DNA from: Adiantum capillus-veneris
Taxonomy: Eukaryota > Streptophyta > Polypodiopsida > Polypodiales > Pteridaceae
Reading direction: 5' to 3'
Length of the DNA stretch: 64,000 bases
Assembly: GCA_014529385.2 (NCBI GenBank)
Contig: CM043971.1
Span: forward strand, 31,008,209-31,072,208
Each line of letters starts with the position of its first letter. Position 1 is the stretch's first letter. Made by a program: the position numbers and the translations under genes. Shown here one piece after another: positions 1-9,659 of this stretch. A model generated the notes under the pieces. The model saw only the letters and a program-made list of their open reading frames with translations, did no database searches and was not told where the DNA came from.

Positions 1-165
1 CCCCTGGTAGATCTTTATTCCCTCTTGTTCCAGTACTGCTTCCTCCACCCAAGTTTTGGTTGGCTTGAGGGTTTCTACTGGAATGTCAAAGGGTTCCGCT
101 TCTGCAAGAGCATCTTTGATTGTCGGTCTTTTTCTCTTCGTTGCCGATAACTTGGCGGAATCCAT
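1..165 (-). CDS. Partial ORF leaving the window at its left edge
   Basis: The minus strand is open for 55 codons from an ATG at 165 to position 1 and continues outside; the frame is open back to a stop near 235. The product starts MDSAKLSATKRKRPTIKDAL, a short basic segment, then becomes acidic with a TKTWVEEAVL stretch. I do not recognise it. It sits beyond the palindrome-bearing spacer of the element, so it could be the start of its next coding block (for example a downstream pol exon), but no catalytic motif is visible. Confidence 0.35.
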   Translation of the reverse strand, partial: MDSAKLSATKRKRPTIKDALAEAEPFDIPVETLKPTKTWVEEAVLEQEGIKIYQG

Positions 166-331
166 GGATCTTGTAACTCCAATTTCAGAAGTTAGCGTCT
201 TTTTAGTATTGAAGGCCGAAATGAAGCTTTTAACTATTCAAATGACTTGAAAATTGAAACATGAGCTATTCAGGGCCTAAGGATGCAGGGTAGGTGAAAA
301 AATATGCAAACTGGGCTCAGAATCATGCTGG

Positions 332-1332
332 AGACATCATACGCGTATGATGTCTTTTGTGTCAAAATGACTTCTTATTGGTTGTGCTTGTAGCTGATAG
401 TGTATACATGAGTATCATATGCTTGGATTTGAGTTTGGATCCCATTTGGTCAAGTTTTGGCCAGTTTCAGGCTCTTGGCAAAATTTTGAAAGGGAATTGG
501 ATTTTATGATCCAAATTGGATAAAAGTTGGTGGTTCACCTTCAAATGGCATGTAGATCACTTCTGTTTGGTGGTTGAAGCCCTGAGGTTCCAAAATCACA
601 TAGTGAGACATCATACGCGTATGATGTCTTTTAGTGTATTTTTGGACCAAATTTCTCTATAAGCTTGGATATGGCTTTAGATAGGCTTATTCAGTGGATT
701 TATGAATTTTGGATAGATTTTGGGCTAAAAATGGCTCTGGAGACATCATACGCGTATGATGTCTTTTTCATCAATTTTTCATGGGATTGATTCTGTGGAC
801 TCCCCATGTACTAGTGAAGGACTGTCTCTACTCAAATCTTGGTTTGGACTTGAGTATGTTGGATTTGGGCTAAAATAGGCTTTGGATGAAGGATTTTTCC
901 TCAATTGGGCTAATGGGGTGATCCACTTGACCAAATGGTTCCAAACTTCATATGTAGCATGTATTAGATATATATAATGGATGTATGATGACAAATGAGC
1001 AGTTTTGGCTCTGTAAGTGCAAATAGACATCATACGCGTATGATGTCTTTTGTGTCAAAATGGTGCTTTTTGGTTCCAGATAGCTTGTCGATGTGTTAAT
1101 CAACAATCCTACAAAGTTTCAATGAGTTTGGAGTTATTTTGACAAAATTAGGACCAAAAATCAATTTTATGGCCTACTTTGCGTCTTTTTGGTTTTCCTT
1201 GGGTTTTCTAACTCCAATTCTCATGATACTTGGTTCATAGGATGTGATTAACATGTGGAATGAGGCTATGCACTCAAATGTTGAAATGGATGTGAAAATC
1301 ATGCTGTGAGACATCATACGCGTATGATGTCT
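332..1332. repeat. Left array of five 24-bp palindromes
   Basis: Five identical copies of a 24-bp perfect palindrome (AGACATCATACG followed by its exact reverse complement, core ACGCGT) lie at 332-355, 606-629, 741-764, 1025-1048 and 1309-1332. Start-to-start distances are 274, 135, 284 and 284. All are followed by TT. Flanks partly match, for example the same 14 bases after the first and fourth copies, so the copies sit in an old tandem repeat of about 140 or 280 bp. Confidence 0.9.
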
Positions 1333-2134
1333 TTTCTTGAAATGTTGGTCTTTTTGTGCAAAGAATGCTTTGTGCTAGTGCCCTAAGCCCTGCTAACTAG
1401 TTTTCAACTTAAAAAGTCATTAGTTTAGCTAAAAAGCCCCCTTTAGGCATTTCAGTCTCCGAAGTCGTCTTTTTGCCTTGGAGTTGAATTTCTTCAACTT
1501 TTCTTCTCGAGAGTTGCATTTCCAGCTCATTGGATATGTTGTGAAGCCACCTATTTGGTTGAACTTGACTTTGGCTCCCCGTTCTCCATCTTTCTCCATT
1601 TGGTTGCCCGAAAGCGTCTTTTTCACCATCGGTAAGTGAATCAGCTTTCTTTTGGGTTTTTCTTGCAAACATAAGTCATCCATGTATATTTGAAGCTGCT
1701 TGTGAAGTTTCATGTCATTTGGTCGTCAATTTTAGCCGTTATGCCAAAATGACGCTTTGTGTGTCCGCCGCCGAATTGGTTGTTCCGACTTACTTTTGGT
1801 GATCCAAACCCGGAGATACTCCATGGTTGCATTGCCCTCGATGTTGTTAAGCTTCCTGAGAAGTTTTGTGTCGTTTCGACAACTTTTTTCTGTTTGCCTC
1901 TTGCAGGCTCTGTTGACCTAGGGTTTTTCAAGTCGTTCTTTCTCGAGCTTTGAGTGTTAGAAACCCATCTTCTATGTTAGGGTAACCCACCTCTAAGTTC
2001 TTGCAAGGTTTGGTTAGGCGGTTGTGCCCCTACCTAGCGTTCCTCCCCATTCCCCGTCTGCTCTTGTTTCTTGGTTTTGGTCAGTTTTCGCGACAAAAGT
2101 TAACGATAAGCATCAAAAGCTTATGGCAACGAGT
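1333..2134 (-). other. Noncoding spacer after the protease
   Basis: About 800 bases follow the protease on the minus strand without a convincing coding frame; open stretches of 73-94 codons overlap in different frames and match nothing I know. Together with the left palindrome array this makes about 2 kb of noncoding DNA where RT would be expected. An intron as in Ogre-type elements, or a deletion, would both explain it. Confidence 0.4.
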
Positions 2135-2380
2135 CTACCTCTCATCTGGTGTCCTCTGAGCTCTCGTAGCAGTCGTAGAAGGCGGTAGAAGGTCGGATGC
2201 TTCGTATTCAATGCCGCAAGAAGTCACTACAACTTTCTCTAATAACCCCATAGGTTTCTCCATGTGTCCATCTGCTAATTGGAGTTTCAACCTAGTCTTC
2301 CTTATTGCTGGTTTTCCCCATTTTTTCCAGATTTCTTTTGTAGCAATGGCTACCCCAGCTCCGCTGTCTAGTATTGCCAT
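2135..2380 (-). pseudogene. Retropepsin-like aspartic protease
   Basis: The frame contains AILDSGAGVAIATKEIWKKW, with the DSG catalytic triplet of retroviral-type aspartic proteases, followed by a typical LQLADG stretch. Plant Ty3 proteases cut the Gag-Pol polyprotein in the virus-like particle. It is in the same frame as the upstream gag ORF: a TGA at 2435-2437 and 18 further codons separate them from this ATG. Either the TGA is a mutation or gag and protease are joined by readthrough. The ILGxPW-type C-terminal block is not visible before the frame closes, so the domain is probably truncated. Confidence 0.7.
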
Positions 2381-2434
2381 CGTGTTTACTCCTTGGAATT
2401 CAACTGGTAAGGTTGTATTCTCCTCTTCACCTTC

Positions 2435-3837
2435 TCAATACTCTCCGACCTTGTTTAAGGGTACAGGCTTAGCGTTCTTTTGTGGTTTGCTCAGCTCTTG
2501 TATACCCTCTTGCAGTCTCGATGTTGGGTCTTTTATACCAAATTTCTCCAAGCATTTTCCTACAGTGGTCCACATATGTGGTCTTAGCCTCAAAAGCTCA
2601 GCTAGAGTGATAGCGCATGTCACTGATGTTGACAAGATCTCTATCAATCCTTGCGAGTCCATGACTTTTTCTGATGAGATTCTTCGTGAGGGAAGTGCTC
2701 TAGTCTCGGATTTTGCTTCATACTCTCCTAAGTATGAAGGTAAGGTATTCAGTGAGTGAGGTTTGCTCTCCGTTGTTCTAACAGAGCCCCCATCTCCCCA
2801 GTAAGATTGCAGATCCAAGTCCACTTGAGATCCTGCCTCAAATTCCACTATGGGAGGATTCCTGATGTCCTTTTCCCAATTTGTCTGATTAGCTTGGCAA
2901 CTTAGCTCGTTTGCAAAGTTTCCCTCTCTCACTTGTTTCCAAAATTCATTGTAATCCTCATCTCTTCCGTAAGACCTCTGTATGACTGGATGAAAACTCT
3001 CTATCTCCTGATCGGTTGTGTTCAACACTATGCGGTCATCCTTGTGTGTATTTTTAGGCTTTTGTGCACTGGGAGTCTTTTCAGCTACCCGTGAAACGAT
3101 AGTCTCTTGCTGAATTGGGTTTTCCGTTCCACAATTCATTGTTTCTTGTGGTGGTTCTAATAAGGCTTGTGCAGTCTCGATCATTCTCTGGCACATTTCA
3201 AGTCTCTGCTTTTCCAATTCCGCGTTTGGGTATGTTATCCACCTCTGTTCTTGTGTTTGGTTGTTCTTTAACCTAGCTTCGTAATCTCTCATCAGTGCGT
3301 CCAATGGTTCGTGTACTTTGTCGACTAGCACTAATCCCCCTGAGCTTAAGCTCGTTGTTTCTTTGATACTCTTCTGTTTCGTTCTTTCCGGGCTCATCTC
3401 TCGTTTCCCGTTTTGACTCTCAAGTTTTTCTAATCTATCTTTAGTTCGCTTTAGTTCCTCAGCTAGAATAGCGTCTTCACGTTCTTTTCTCAACTTCATG
3501 CGTGCTTTTCTAGCTTTCCATGTGTTTTTCTGACTCCGCGGTCCTTGACTAACCATTTCAGTCGCTAACTTTCCATTCTCAGGTTCTCTAGTGGTTTTCT
3601 TAGCTTGAGCTCTAGTAACAACTTGCGTTGGTATCAGAGTTTCATTTTCAGACCCACTGCTGGTAGGAATAGTTTCTAGCATATTCAATGTCGTCTTTTG
3701 CACTTTGTTTGGATTCTTTGAACAATCCTCAATAAAGTGAGTAACCCCACACTCAGTGCAATAAGCGTTAATTCTAATGATTTTCATATGTGGGCAAACA
3801 TTCATCAGATGGTCACCTCCACACTTGTAACAGGGTC
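2435..3837 (-). CDS. Gag C-terminal part with two zinc knuckles
   Basis: The frame starts within the nucleocapsid: CYKCGGDHLMNVC just before the first ATG (3805) and CTECGVTHFIEDC soon after it. Both are CX2CX3HX4C knuckles, one residue shorter than the common CX2CX4HX4C, and would bind the element RNA. The rest (about 420 residues) is hydrophilic and rich in Lys, Glu and Gln, with a basic segment around residues 80-150. It ends at a TGA, with protease in the same frame behind it. It follows the gag core through one frameshift near 3860, where the two frames overlap; no slippery heptamer is evident there, so a mutation is more likely than programmed frameshifting. Confidence 0.65.
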
Positions 3838-5028
3838 CTAGTGCTGGTCTTGGTCCATTTGATTCGTCCTTTGTGGATAGGATGGTCTTTGTCCTGTTAA
3901 CCCTCCATGAGCTATGAACATCAATGTTCTTGCGTCCAAATTGTATCTCTCTTCATCAGAAGCACTTGTAATTGTTGGTATTCCAACATTCCCAATCATG
4001 CCCCATGGTTCTGGTTGTTTGGGTTCTTCTGGTGGGTAATACACAGTTGGAGACATGTGTGCACCAGATTCTTCATAATAGGCTTGAACAGGCACTAGGG
4101 CTTGTTCTTCCTGATTCTCTAAGGTTGGTGCATATCTAATGCCTACTGGTCTTGCTCCTGGTAAAGGTGGTTGTTGTCCCAATACCGGTTGCGGTCTTTC
4201 TATCCCCATAGGTCCTGGCACATTTCCCGTTGGGTATCGAGGTACTGGATGTACTTGAGGTGGTGCTAATTGAGCAGGAGGTGCATACTGACGCTCCCTT
4301 ACATACCCTTTGTTGTAATAGCACTCCTCTGTTGGATGGTTTGTCCATTTTTGTTCAATAGCACACCATTTCAGTGTTTTTGGCAATGGTTTTTGGTATG
4401 GTGCCATCCTTTTTAGAGCATCTTCTATCATTTTCTCTACATTTGGCATGGTTGTTGTTTGAACATTCTTTTTAGTGGTAGTCTCGCTCGCTACGGAGGA
4501 AGAGCTACTGGATGCGAAATCTGTATCCGCTGACACCTCTCCATAAACCGTACAGTTATCCACTAAGTACAATGCCTCTCTCGTTACTTGCTCGAAACTT
4601 GTACAAGCTTTCAAGTGCAAGTCCTTCTTGAGAGTGTCGTTTCTCAGTCCCTCAATAAAGAGAACAGATAGTCTGTCATCTTGTGTTCGTTCACGTACTA
4701 GACATCTCTCAATGTATTGTTTGAAGCGAAGTGAAGCTTCCTTCACTTTTTCGTGTTCTCTCTGTTTAAAAGCATATATTTGTGAGACCGTATTGTGCTT
4801 AATCCCTCGTTTTGAGAATTCCTCAGCAAACTCTCTTAGCAAATGGTCAATGTCATGGAATCCCCCTATGTTCAGTGGTTGAAACCATGTCAATGCCGTA
4901 CCTTCTAGAGTAAGACCAAATCCCTCGTATTGTGTATGGAAATCTATTATCTGCTCAGCTCTTAAGACTTGCTTAAAGAGTGACACATGTGCATACGGAT
5001 CTCCCGAACCACCATACTTCTTTGGCAT
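3838..5028 (-). CDS. Gag core (capsid) of the Ty3-like element
   Basis: 396 codons. Residues 10-150 have the plant retrotransposon gag pattern: LEGTALTWFQPL near the start, then a helical stretch with LREFAEEFSKRG, LRFKQYIERCL and LFIEGLR. This is the particle-forming domain. The second half is Pro-rich (about residues 240-340), a usual linker before the nucleocapsid. The natural start is probably upstream in another frame, because MPKKYGGSGDPYAHV reads as interior gag sequence and the preceding ORF overlaps by 67 bases in a different frame. Both ends are therefore likely frameshift positions. Confidence 0.7.
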   Translation of the reverse strand: MPKKYGGSGDPYAHVSLFKQVLRAEQIIDFHTQYEGFGLTLEGTALTWFQPLNIGGFHDIDHLLREFAEEFSKRGIKHNTVSQIYAFKQREHEKVKEASLRFKQYIERCLVRERTQDDRLSVLFIEGLRNDTLKKDLHLKACTSFEQVTREALYLVDNCTVYGEVSADTDFASSSSSSVASETTTKKNVQTTTMPNVEKMIEDALKRMAPYQKPLPKTLKWCAIEQKWTNHPTEECYYNKGYVRERQYAPPAQLAPPQVHPVPRYPTGNVPGPMGIERPQPVLGQQPPLPGARPVGIRYAPTLENQEEQALVPVQAYYEESGAHMSPTVYYPPEEPKQPEPWGMIGNVGIPTITSASDEERYNLDARTLMFIAHGGLTGQRPSYPQRTNQMDQDQH

Positions 5029-5636
5029 ACACTCGCTACTTGAGATGGTCTCATACGTCTATGGTCTGCTACCAATCTCATTGCTCCTGTGTCATGGCTA
5101 AAGATTTCTCTAGCATCATGGACTTCATGGGTTACCCTTGTCGGTTCCCCTGCCCTGAATCTACTACTAGGAGGTAAATGTGATGGTTCCGCTTCGAACC
5201 TTGGACCTGGAGTGGTATACGTGGGGATTGGAACTGCACTACCTCGATTCATATCCATTGACTCTCTGGAATGTAATGATCCCATTGGTCCGGGCTTCGA
5301 GTACTGAGGTTGACTGAAAGAGTCAGCAGCCTGAGTTCTTTGTCCTCCTGTCGTCATTGGGTTTTGCCCTCCATTTGTTGGTGCTGGTCTTTGTGAGCTA
5401 GAAGTAACATAATACTGATGTAGTGGTCCCCCAAAGTATGTATATCCTTCTAATTCTTTCTTGCCCATTGTTGAGTATTGCCTCCCATACTTGTCGTAAG
5501 CGGCAATTTTCACTTCCGATCCCTCTGTGTAGGTTATGACATAAAGTCTCTTTCGGTCTGCCAACTCTCTGATGTAGGGTTCTTCACATCTATAATAGAG
5601 ATCTTGCTCCCCATTATTATATTTATATAGCCCCAC
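4962..5636 (-). pseudogene. Upstream ORF, second half, of the Ty3-like element
   Basis: 224 codons between the first upstream ORF and the gag core. The first 80 residues are Tyr-rich with a beta-like pattern (GLYKYNNGEQDLYYRCEEPY, then GRQYSTMGKKELEGYTYFGG); the rest is low-complexity Ser/Pro/Gly/Arg. It is probably continuous with the 179-codon ORF to its right, since the reading frame here is open upstream of the ATG. I do not recognise the domain; it is not part of a standard gag core. Such N-terminal extensions occur in some giant plant elements, but no function can be read from this sequence. Confidence 0.4.
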
Positions 5637-5680
5637 ATAGATGTTATCAGTGTTGATCCTTGTAGTTTCATTCTCTCTTC

Positions 5681-6220
5681 TTAACCCACATTAGGGAAGT
5701 TCATTATTGGTGCTTTCTCCTCGAGTTCTTCATCTACTTTGGCTTTGGTGCCCATCAATCCCCACTTGTCCACAATGTTAGGGTTTAGGACTACCAAGTA
5801 CATGGTACCCTCGTCATCTAGATATCTATCTCCGCTATAGCTCACAGGCACTAAGTCCTTGAACTCACTAGGTCTCTCCTCTATCTTTACACAATAGCGG
5901 TCCATTCCATCTTTGTAGATCTTGGCACCTTGCTCATTGTCGTACTGATATTTTATGAACAATAGCTTCATTGTGGCGGAAGGGTTTGATGATCCTGCTG
6001 CCATATTTTCTCTGTTGTTCAGGTTCAGGTGTTCCACGTGTTCGGTGAAAATCTCGTAAGATCTCTCCGAAGAAGTATCAGAGACACTTCCTTCAAAGAT
6101 CGGCTCTAATGGTTGCACCCAACTTTGGTTTACACTTCCCTCGGTTGATATGACACTTGCTGGTTTCCCTTGTTTTGGTTGGTTATTCTGGAGGTTCCTG
6201 CCCGATCTCAAATTCATCAA
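5681..6220 (-). pseudogene. Upstream ORF, first half, of the Ty3-like element
   Basis: 179 codons, the first ORF after the leader. It begins MMNLRSGRNLQN, resembling the basic start of many plant gag proteins, and then has a Tyr- and charge-rich segment (around residues 85-150) that loosely echoes the start of the next ORF, perhaps an internal duplication. It stops at a TAA, and the next ORF resumes in another frame within 50 bases, so one frameshift probably separates two halves of a single protein. Function unknown. Confidence 0.45.
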
Positions 6221-6385
6221 TTCCCCTAAAGGACTTTAACTTTTCCGTCTCGGCACTTTGTTTTCCTCAAGTTTTTGTGGTCAGAATTGATCCAAACTGA
6301 CTGATACTTGGTCAATTGTTTAATCTTGTCAGTTGGACAACTTCTGTTTCATCAAGTGAGAATTTTGTTGCAGTTATGCTGAAAA

Positions 6386-7106
6386 AGACATTATACGCGT
6401 ATGATGTCTTTTTTCACAGATTTAAACTATTTTGGTTATGCTCACTCTCAGTAGCCCCCTTATGCTCTTTCCACTCACAAAATTCAGTTTGAACTCTGTT
6501 TGAGCAAGTTATGGCTAATTTAGGCTTTTCTTGGCAATTTTCCGCTTTTGACTTGTTTTTTGGGTCAATTGTGATCCAAATGGGATGAAACTTGAAATAT
6601 AACCTCCAGAAAGCTAGTACAATGGATCTGTGTTAGCAAAGTATCAAAATATGTCCAAAATTAGGTCAAAGACATCATACGCGTATGATGTCTTTTTCAT
6701 CAATTTGGGTCAAAACTTGATATTTATGTTTCCTACAGTGCTTGTAACAATCTTGTCAGGTCAGATATCAAAAATAAGCAGTGGATGTGCCAAAAGACAT
6801 TATACGCGTATGATGTCTTTTTTCACAGATTTGGACTATTCTTGGTTTTAAGCCTTCTCCAATGTTTATAATTGAGTTTCAAGTGTTTTTGTCAGGTTTG
6901 AATGTAAAAACAAGATCTGAATCCAAAATTTCCTATTCTTTGCGTTTCTTGGACTCCGACTTGTCTTTTTGGGTTTCTTTGAGTGTTAATGCTCTTGTTT
7001 TAAGTTGAAATTAGGGTATAACCCCCCTTTTGAACACTCTGGTAAAGTCAAAATTTCTGTTTTGGTCTCTGTTTGGTCATTTGGACATCATACACGTATG
7101 ATGTCT
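6386..7106. repeat. Right array of four 24-bp palindromes in the leader
   Basis: Copies lie at 6386-6409, 6670-6693, 6795-6818 and 7083-7106, spaced 284, 125 and 288. The second is identical to the left-array palindrome. The first and third carry the same C-to-T change in one arm, and their flanks match (both followed by TTTTCACAGATTT), so one is a copy of the other. The fourth has the core ACGCGT changed to ACACGT, a typical CpG decay, plus a change of its first base. The array lies between the primer site and the first ORF. Confidence 0.9.
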
Positions 7107-7624
7107 AAAGTTGCAGATTTCCAGTTTTTTGGCACAGAATCCTTCCTAAAGCTTTCTCAAGTGCTCAGCAACTCCCAGATACACAGAAAATTTCTCTGAC
7201 TTTTGTTTATTGCAAGTTTCACTACTAACTCGACGGTTTAGTGATCTAACATGCAATCAACCATATCAAGCAAATACTCCAATGATTATTAGCTCTAGAT
7301 CAGGATCAAATGAAGTCCTACCTAAGCTATTCCTAATCATAAAACGGGTTTGGTAATTGTGATTTTAAAGAGATCCACTGCCACTCACGGACTAGCAAAT
7401 TCTTCTTCTATCAACAACTACTCAACACCAACAAAACAACAAACCAATCTAAGCTAAACTAAAAATACTGTAAACACGGAAGACCCAGGAATACCCCACT
7501 TCCTAGTATCTCTCAAGATCTTCGGAGTCCACCACTCCTAGATCTTTTCTAACTAAAGTATACAAAGTAGTTTATATGACTCACCTCGTAGGATTATTCT
7601 AAGGTCACCTACTTAGGGCTCTCG
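7107..7624 (-). other. Element leader without genes
   Basis: About 520 bases between the last palindrome and the primer site. No open frame or known motif is seen. It would be the first part of the untranslated leader of the element transcript. Confidence 0.4.
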
Positions 7625-7642
7625 TCCCCGGCACCGGCGCCA
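7625..7642 (-). promoter_or_regulatory. Primer binding site, tRNA-Asp type
   Basis: The minus strand reads TGGCGCCGGTGCCGGGGA two bases inside the LTR end. It differs by one base from TGGCGCCGTTGCCGGGGA, the site complementary to the 3' end of plant tRNA-Asp used by many Athila/Tat-type elements. It fixes the element orientation and marks where minus-strand DNA synthesis would start. Confidence 0.85.
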
Positions 7643-8268
7643 AATGTTAAGGCGGTTACGCCGCTAGCGGAAGCTAAATAGCGAGAACTCAACCAACAAC
7701 AAAATTTGTCAGACGAGGACGAAGCTTGACCCGCAGGCGCATGGAAACAACTAGGTGGGTGTCAAATCACCTACTCGACCTTCTAATGACAATCACTACT
7801 AAGGAAATCAAATCTAAGTTCTAAAATACGCAAGTGGCTGAAATCCGTACTATGAACGAATGCTATACGAAACAGGATCTAGAATCATTGAATCGATCTC
7901 AAACTCAAGGGAAAGTCTATACACTAGGTAAGAACAACACCCTTAAGACTTGAACTGCAAAATCAATCTATAATCACTCCGTGCGGTAAACGCGTATGAA
8001 GACAGGTCGAAAAATACAGGTGACCGAAACTTGACCCCGATGGTACTAATGCGTAGCTCTACTCGTTGTGGTTCTATAGATATGCTGCACGCTCTATTCC
8101 GACACACGAGTTGGAAGAAAACTCACACCGAAGCTCGTAGGAACTTACCACACATAGAAGCCGATAGCGCGCACTCTTGGTATCAGTGCGTAGCTCTCGC
8201 CGTTGCTAACACAATGGCGGTGTCGCTTCTCCAATGGCGGCTCCGTAGCTCGCGTAGCAAGTAGATAA

Positions 8269-8313
8269 GACTCTCTCTCTCTCACACACTCTCTCTCTCT
8301 CACTCTCTCTCAG
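8269..8313. repeat. CT-rich microsatellite in the LTR
   Basis: CT dinucleotide runs interrupted by CACA lie downstream of the TATA box in the transcribed direction. Pyrimidine runs in the 5' part of plant transcripts are common; here it may simply be slippage. Confidence 0.8.
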
Positions 8314-8383
8314 ACACAATCACGGCGCTCAAAAAACTCACTTTGATTAATAATCTGAATCCCCTTAGGTTACAAAACTTTGG

Positions 8384-8391
8384 CTTATATA
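8384..8391 (-). promoter_or_regulatory. LTR TATA box
   Basis: The minus strand reads GGTATATAAGCC. It lies inside the LTR about 240 bases from its 5' end, a normal U3 position, so the transcript would start near 8355. Confidence 0.65.
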
Positions 8392-8628
8392 CCTCAGCCT
8401 TGGAGGTGAGAACATCTCTAACTAATTACATCAGCAAGTGAAATTACTTCGGGATTACAAGCTGGAAACTCAATTGAGTCCCGTTACTTAATGAATACCT
8501 CAATTCAAAATCAATGTCGGAAAGACATTTATTACAATCAATGGTTACAAAAATGATGAGTGTGAGCAAAAATGTGGGTGTGATCCTCTGCTGGCTCAAC
8601 AATATGTTTCAAAATGTATGAACTAACA

Positions 8629-9337
8629 CTATTATTTGTGCACATATTATAGCTATGATAGATTTTAACCATCAAATATCACTTTTAGTATCTATTCTAA
8701 AACAAATAGAGCTAAGAGTATAGCTTCTAATGTTTAGATTTATACATTCGCACTAAAGCTAAAAAAGTAGCCTCTAATGTGTACAATTATTTATTTATCT
8801 ATTCTTAAACAAGTAGAGATAAAAGTATAGTCTCTATTGCTTAGATTAATTTATTTAAACTTAACAATAGAGTTAAAGAATAACTTCTATTGTTAAGAAT
8901 TCTAGGTGATTCAAATCTATATAGTTATTTTATTTTTAATGTATAAACATTAAAAATTATATTTTCTTAAAAAATCAAAGATTTTTTAAGTTGATAACTC
9001 AACCTTTGTATGTCAGAGGTAAGCTGACACTTTGGTGAAGGGAATTGTAGCTAAAACATGCAAATTTGGGCTTTATATACTACTACCATATCGATCAAAA
9101 ACATATTGATCGATTTAAACTATCGATCGAAAGCCTATCTATCGATACTTAATTGATCAATAAACTCTCGATCGATATGTAAGCAATAAAACATTATTTT
9201 TTTTAAGCTGACGTGGCAGCAAATAATACGCATGCATAAATCTTTAGAATGTATTAATCGACCATTATTCAAACGAATAAAACGAATGTTGAATAACGAA
9301 TCATGCAACCCAAGTGTGTAGCTATTGATGAAGTGCC
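8629..9337. other. AT-rich gap with diverged repeats and ATCGAT cluster
   Basis: No gene. Three diverged repeats of about 115 bp (near 8690, 8806 and 8860) share a TCTATTCTTAAACAA-type block. The third ends in a hairpin at 8870-8908 with arms CTTAACAATAGA. From 9088 to 9183 the motif ATCGAT/GATCGAT recurs about six times. Confidence 0.6.
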
Positions 9338-9639
9338 GTGATTGACATGTGGTAATTAATGTGTGCTTATCATTAGTGTGCCTGGAGTTTTTAGTCTATG
9401 GTAAGTCGGACTTCGGTGGACTTGATGTGTGTAGGAGATTGATTGATTAGTGATTAGAGTAGTTTTAGAGTTAGTCTTGCCATGGCTAATCTCTACTTGC
9501 ATTGGAGAGGTGATCTCTTGAATCCCCTATTTCTATTCATCCGATGCTCATGCTTCCATGCCCTAGCCGAGTCGCCGATCCATGGATTTGATAATTTTGT
9601 GTGGGTTGTGATTAGGTCATGCTACAACGCCTCCCAACA
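9338..9639 (+). mobile_element. 3' end of an LTR (family also at 16.9 and 22.8 kb)
   Basis: The sequence from GTGTGTAGCTATTGATGAAG onward matches the reverse complement of 22758-23090 almost base for base. It ends CCCAACA directly before a primer site. The first two thirds of the LTR are missing, so this is a truncated 5' LTR. Confidence 0.75.
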
Positions 9640-9641
9640 TT

Positions 9642-9659
9642 TGGCACCGTTGCCAGGGA
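9642..9659 (+). promoter_or_regulatory. Primer binding site, tRNA-Asp type
   Basis: TGGCACCGTTGCCAGGGA two bases after the LTR end differs at two positions from the plant tRNA-Asp site; both are G-to-A changes as expected from cytosine decay on the other strand. It defines a plus-strand element starting here. Confidence 0.75.

Larger units (their letters stand above)
1..8628 (-). mobile_element. 5' part of a large LTR retrotransposon, Ty3/gypsy-like
   Basis: Reading leftwards from 8628 the order is LTR, tRNA-Asp-like primer site, leader with four palindromes, upstream ORF, gag with two zinc knuckles, aspartic protease, about 2 kb of noncoding DNA with five palindromes, and an ORF leaving the window. 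No reverse transcriptase or integrase is present, so they are outside the window or absent. An extra ORF before gag and a noncoding stretch after the protease are known from Ogre/Tat-type elements, where the stretch is an intron; applying that here is inference. Several frameshifts and stops show decay. A diverged LTR of the same family ends at 43359. Confidence 0.75.
7645..8628 (-). mobile_element. 5' LTR (984 bp) of the Ty3-like element
   Basis: On the minus strand the LTR starts TGTTAGTTCAT and ends CCTTAACA, giving the 5-bp inverted ends TGTTA/TAACA, two bases before the primer site. It contains a TATA box (8384-8391) and a CT-rich tract. Blocks in it match the LTR at about 42389-43359 (for example the start of both near TAGCGAGAAC, and a GACGAAGCT block), so the two belong to one family but not to one element. 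Confidence 0.75.

Noticed and set aside
332-1332. CRISPR-like array from the regularly spaced palindromes
   Set aside because: Spacers are 100-260 bp, unequal and related to one another, and the surroundings are eukaryotic LTR elements.
1429-1713. A YMDD motif (IYMDDLCLQEK) on the minus strand after the protease
   Set aside because: None of the neighbouring RT motifs (LPFG, the palm or fingers blocks) are present and two overlapping frames are equally open, so the four residues are a chance match.
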